The position numbers and the translations under genes are program-made. From Comamonadaceae bacterium (GTDB lineage: Bacteria; Pseudomonadota; Gammaproteobacteria; Burkholderiales; Burkholderiaceae_C), in assembly GCA_947373245.1 (NCBI GenBank), contig CANBWY010000024.1:1-34415 (forward strand): a stretch of 34,415 nt of DNA, given 5' to 3'. The notes beneath the pieces were generated by a model. It was given only the letters and a program-made list of their open reading frames with translations, had not been told where the DNA came from and did not search any database. Shown one piece after another: positions 34,047-34,415 of the stretch (positions are counted from its first letter, which is position 1; each line of letters begins with the position of its first letter).

Positions 34047-34415
34047 TTAAGCGAAGATTTCTTCGATGTTTTTGCCACGTTTAGCCGCCACTTCTGAAGG
34101 CGTCGTGGAATTGTTCAAAGCATCCAAAGTTGCACGAACCATGTTGTATGGGTTCGATGTACCGTGGCTTTTAGCCACGATGTCAGTGATACCCATTACT
34201 TCAAACACAGCGCGCATTGGACCGCCTGCGATGATGCCAGTACCTTTAGGTGCGGGAATCATCATGACGTTTGCAGCACCGTGACGACCGTGCACCTTGT
34301 GGTGAATCGTGCCGTTTTTCAAAGTAACTTTGGTCATGTTGCGACGGGCTTCTTCCATCGCTTTTTGGACAGCAGCTGGCACTTCTTTCGACTTGCCTTT
34401 GCCCATGCCCACGCG
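34047..34415 (-). CDS. rpsE: 30S ribosomal protein S5, C-terminal part
   Basis: The gene runs off the right edge; the visible 122 residues begin [20 protein letters not shown], in the middle of S5 after the N-terminal dsRNA-binding-like domain. Later conserved segments are [40 protein letters not shown] and [19 protein letters not shown]5 lies at the mRNA entry tunnel and affects fidelity. rpmD follows after 14 bases. Confidence 0.97.
   Translation of the reverse strand, partial: RVGMGKGKSKEVPAAVQKAMEEARRNMTKVTLKNGTIHHKVHGRHGAANVMMIPAPKGTGIIAGGPMRAVFEVMGITDIVAKSHGTSNPYNMVRATLDALNNSTTPSEVAAKRGKNIEEIFA

Overview
The window looks like a chromosomal segment of a betaproteobacterium, order Burkholderiales, most likely family Comamonadaceae (Limnohabitans/Rhodoferax-like; the genus is a guess). 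Support: GC-rich coding, a Bug/TctC-type solute-binding protein, a DUF1840 protein, a fused isobutyryl-CoA mutase (IcmF), NodIJ-like ABC genes, a Liv-type transporter flanked by two acyl-CoA ligase genes, and a standard spc/alpha ribosomal protein cluster. I see no phage genes, insertion sequences, CRISPR arrays or integrase/attachment sites.

Layout. 1-5150: the start of a Liv-type solute-binding protein (minus) diverges from icmF and amn (plus); a 28-bp perfect palindrome lies just upstream of icmF. 5183-8827: a minus-strand operon of two alkaline phosphatases (a lipoprotein, then a secreted paralogue) and an uncharacterised exported protein, preceded by a Pho-box-like site and a hairpin that covers the first start codon. 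8836-12367: psd (minus), then a NodIJ-like exporter pair and a 3-hydroxybutyryl-CoA dehydrogenase (plus). 12385-13408: a shared bidirectional terminator and a Bug-family binding protein (minus). 13517-21840: a seven-gene minus-strand operon in the order acyl-CoA ligase, livG, livH, livM, binding protein, livF, PaaK-like ligase, divergent from a Crp/Fnr-type regulator. 22738-25651: rluF and htpG, with a sigma-32-type heat-shock promoter built into the rluF terminator. 25662-28627: a haloacid-dehalogenase-like gene converging on srkA, a DUF1840 gene and an alpha/beta hydrolase. 28683-34415: initiator tRNA-Met, then rplQ, rpoA, rpsD, rpsK, rpsM, rpmJ, secY, rplO, rpmD and the C-terminal part of rpsE, all on minus and therefore transcribed from rpsE towards rplQ.

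How it fits together. Several modules concern import and CoA-activation of organic acids: IcmF, hydroxyacyl-CoA dehydrogenase, two CoA ligases, two Liv-type binding proteins and one Bug protein. The most system-like unit is the ligase-Liv-ligase operon with its divergent regulator. It looks like an uptake-and-activation route for an aromatic or long-chain carboxylic acid whose identity the sequence does not give; its PaaK-like enzyme has an atypical ATP-binding loop. The phosphatase operon looks like a phosphate-starvation module. The rest is housekeeping, although the regulatory DNA is compact: a promoter inside a terminator, a start codon inside a hairpin, overlapping stop codons, and stem-loops in consecutive alpha-operon spacers.

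All calls come from reading sequence and recalling protein families. No database search was run.
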